13,702 nucleotides of DNA, from the NCBI GenBank assembly GCA_017539765.1, contig JAFYCH010000050.1, positions 1 through 13,702 on the forward strand. Direction: 5' to 3'. The translations under genes were made by a program, and so were the position numbers. The notes under the pieces are model-generated. The model was not told where the DNA came from. It worked only from the letters and a program-made list of their open reading frames with translations, and did not search any database. Of this stretch, positions 13,212 through 13,702 are shown one piece after another. How positions within the stretch are numbered: the first letter of the stretch is position 1; every line of letters starts with the position of its first letter. This DNA comes from Clostridia bacterium. GTDB taxonomy: Bacteria > Bacillota > Clostridia > Christensenellales > UBA1242.

Positions 13212-13702
13212 TTAGATATCTTTTCTGACTCCGCCATTTAAGATGATAACCTTCCTTGGTCTTTTTCTTCTTTTTTCAATTGTCAAAACAATAATTGATG
13301 AAATTAAAACAATTACAATAATACTTACGACACCAATAATAATTGGCAAGTTTGAGCGGTATTTGTTTATAACTTTTCCTTCTTTTCCCATAATGTAAAA
13401 TAAAGCATTGTTAATTATATAAGCATCTGGTTCTGTATAAATATTTCTGATTGCAAAATAGTTATAATCAAAAGTGCCATTAAATGGACTGCTAGCCGTG
13501 CCAATTGAAACGAAATAATAATCTTCACCCAAATCAATACTATTTGTAAGTTTATAATATGCAACATCATAATTTGTTTTGCCAACTGGTGCTTGTACTT
13601 TTTCGTTTACAAATTTGGCAATAAGTTGAAGTTCTGATGGTGTGCTTATCAAATAAGGATTTTCTTTGGTGCCATCTCCAAACAGCTCGGTCTCTTCCAA
13701 AT
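13212..13702 (-). CDS. Membrane-anchored surface protein, C-terminal part (5' end outside window)
   Basis: The 163 visible residues are the C-terminus of a longer protein; the frame is open to the window edge and the first visible codon is an internal TTG (Leu), so no start is called. The segment GDGTKENPYLISTPSELQLIAKFVNEKV followed by YYKLTNSIDLGEDYYFVSIGTASSPFNGTFDYNYFAIRNI matches the pattern of GLUG-type repeats in bacterial surface and adhesin-like proteins (family knowledge). A hydrophobic segment (LPIIIGVVSIIVIVLISSIIVL, roughly 45 residues from the end) followed by KRRKRPRK anchors it in the membrane with a short cytosolic tail. No sortase motif is visible. It resembles the 343-1311 protein only in having a C-terminal membrane segment. 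No terminator follows directly; transcription may continue to 13059. Probably a surface or adhesion protein. Confidence 0.8.
   Translation of the reverse strand, partial: LEETELFGDGTKENPYLISTPSELQLIAKFVNEKVQAPVGKTNYDVAYYKLTNSIDLGEDYYFVSIGTASSPFNGTFDYNYFAIRNIYTEPDAYIINNALFYIMGKEGKVINKYRSNLPIIIGVVSIIVIVLISSIIVLTIEKRRKRPRKVIILNGGVRKDI

Noticed and set aside
1..13702. Defence island, CRISPR array, prophage or insertion sequence
   Set aside because: No direct-repeat array, transposase, integrase, nuclease or phage structural gene was seen on either strand.

Overview
The window is AT-rich DNA from a low-GC Gram-positive-type bacterium, most likely an anaerobic Bacillota (Clostridia-like). Supporting signs are a rubrerythrin, lipoprotein signal peptides, textbook vegetative promoters (TTGACA-17-TATAAT), AGGAG-type ribosome binding sites and many intrinsic terminators. 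TGA is used as a stop codon, so the genetic code is the standard bacterial one. I cannot name the genus. No tRNA, rRNA, CRISPR array, transposase or phage gene was seen, and no gene-free stretch exceeds 300 bases.

Left part (1-3405): the start of typA/bipA on the minus strand, with a clear promoter and a short palindrome in its leader; a minus-strand lipoprotein that also has a C-terminal membrane segment; a plus-strand rubrerythrin; and a plus-strand charged cytosolic protein of unknown function. Middle (3429-9382): a 1152-residue minus-strand lipoprotein made of about eight fibronectin-III-like repeats followed by a transglutaminase-like Cys-His-Asp domain; then a minus-strand unit, read in the order marR-type regulator, cysS, Fur/PerR-type regulator, with one consensus promoter before the MarR gene and a second before the Fur-family gene. 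Right part (9444-12980): plus-strand genes, each apparently its own unit: a lipoprotein with a Big_2-type Ig-like domain, a classical short-chain dehydrogenase, a second orphan cytosolic protein, and a membrane-anchored J-domain protein. The right end (13059-13702) holds a candidate minus-strand small RNA with its own promoter and terminator, and the C-terminal part of a membrane-anchored surface protein.

Two themes run through the window. The first is the cell surface: four of the eleven protein genes encode exported or anchored proteins with Ig-like, FnIII-like or repeat-type folds. The second is oxidative and thiol chemistry: rubrerythrin, a PerR-like regulator with a likely self-operator, and cysteinyl-tRNA synthetase behind a MarR regulator. 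Links between these are inference from family knowledge and position.

The best candidates for something not yet described are the roughly 71-nt minus-strand RNA at 13059-13129, the two orphan cytosolic proteins (2198 and 11276) that share near-identical promoter and start regions, the apparently leaderless SDR gene, the PerR-like protein lacking one regulatory metal ligand, and the tail-anchored J-domain protein.
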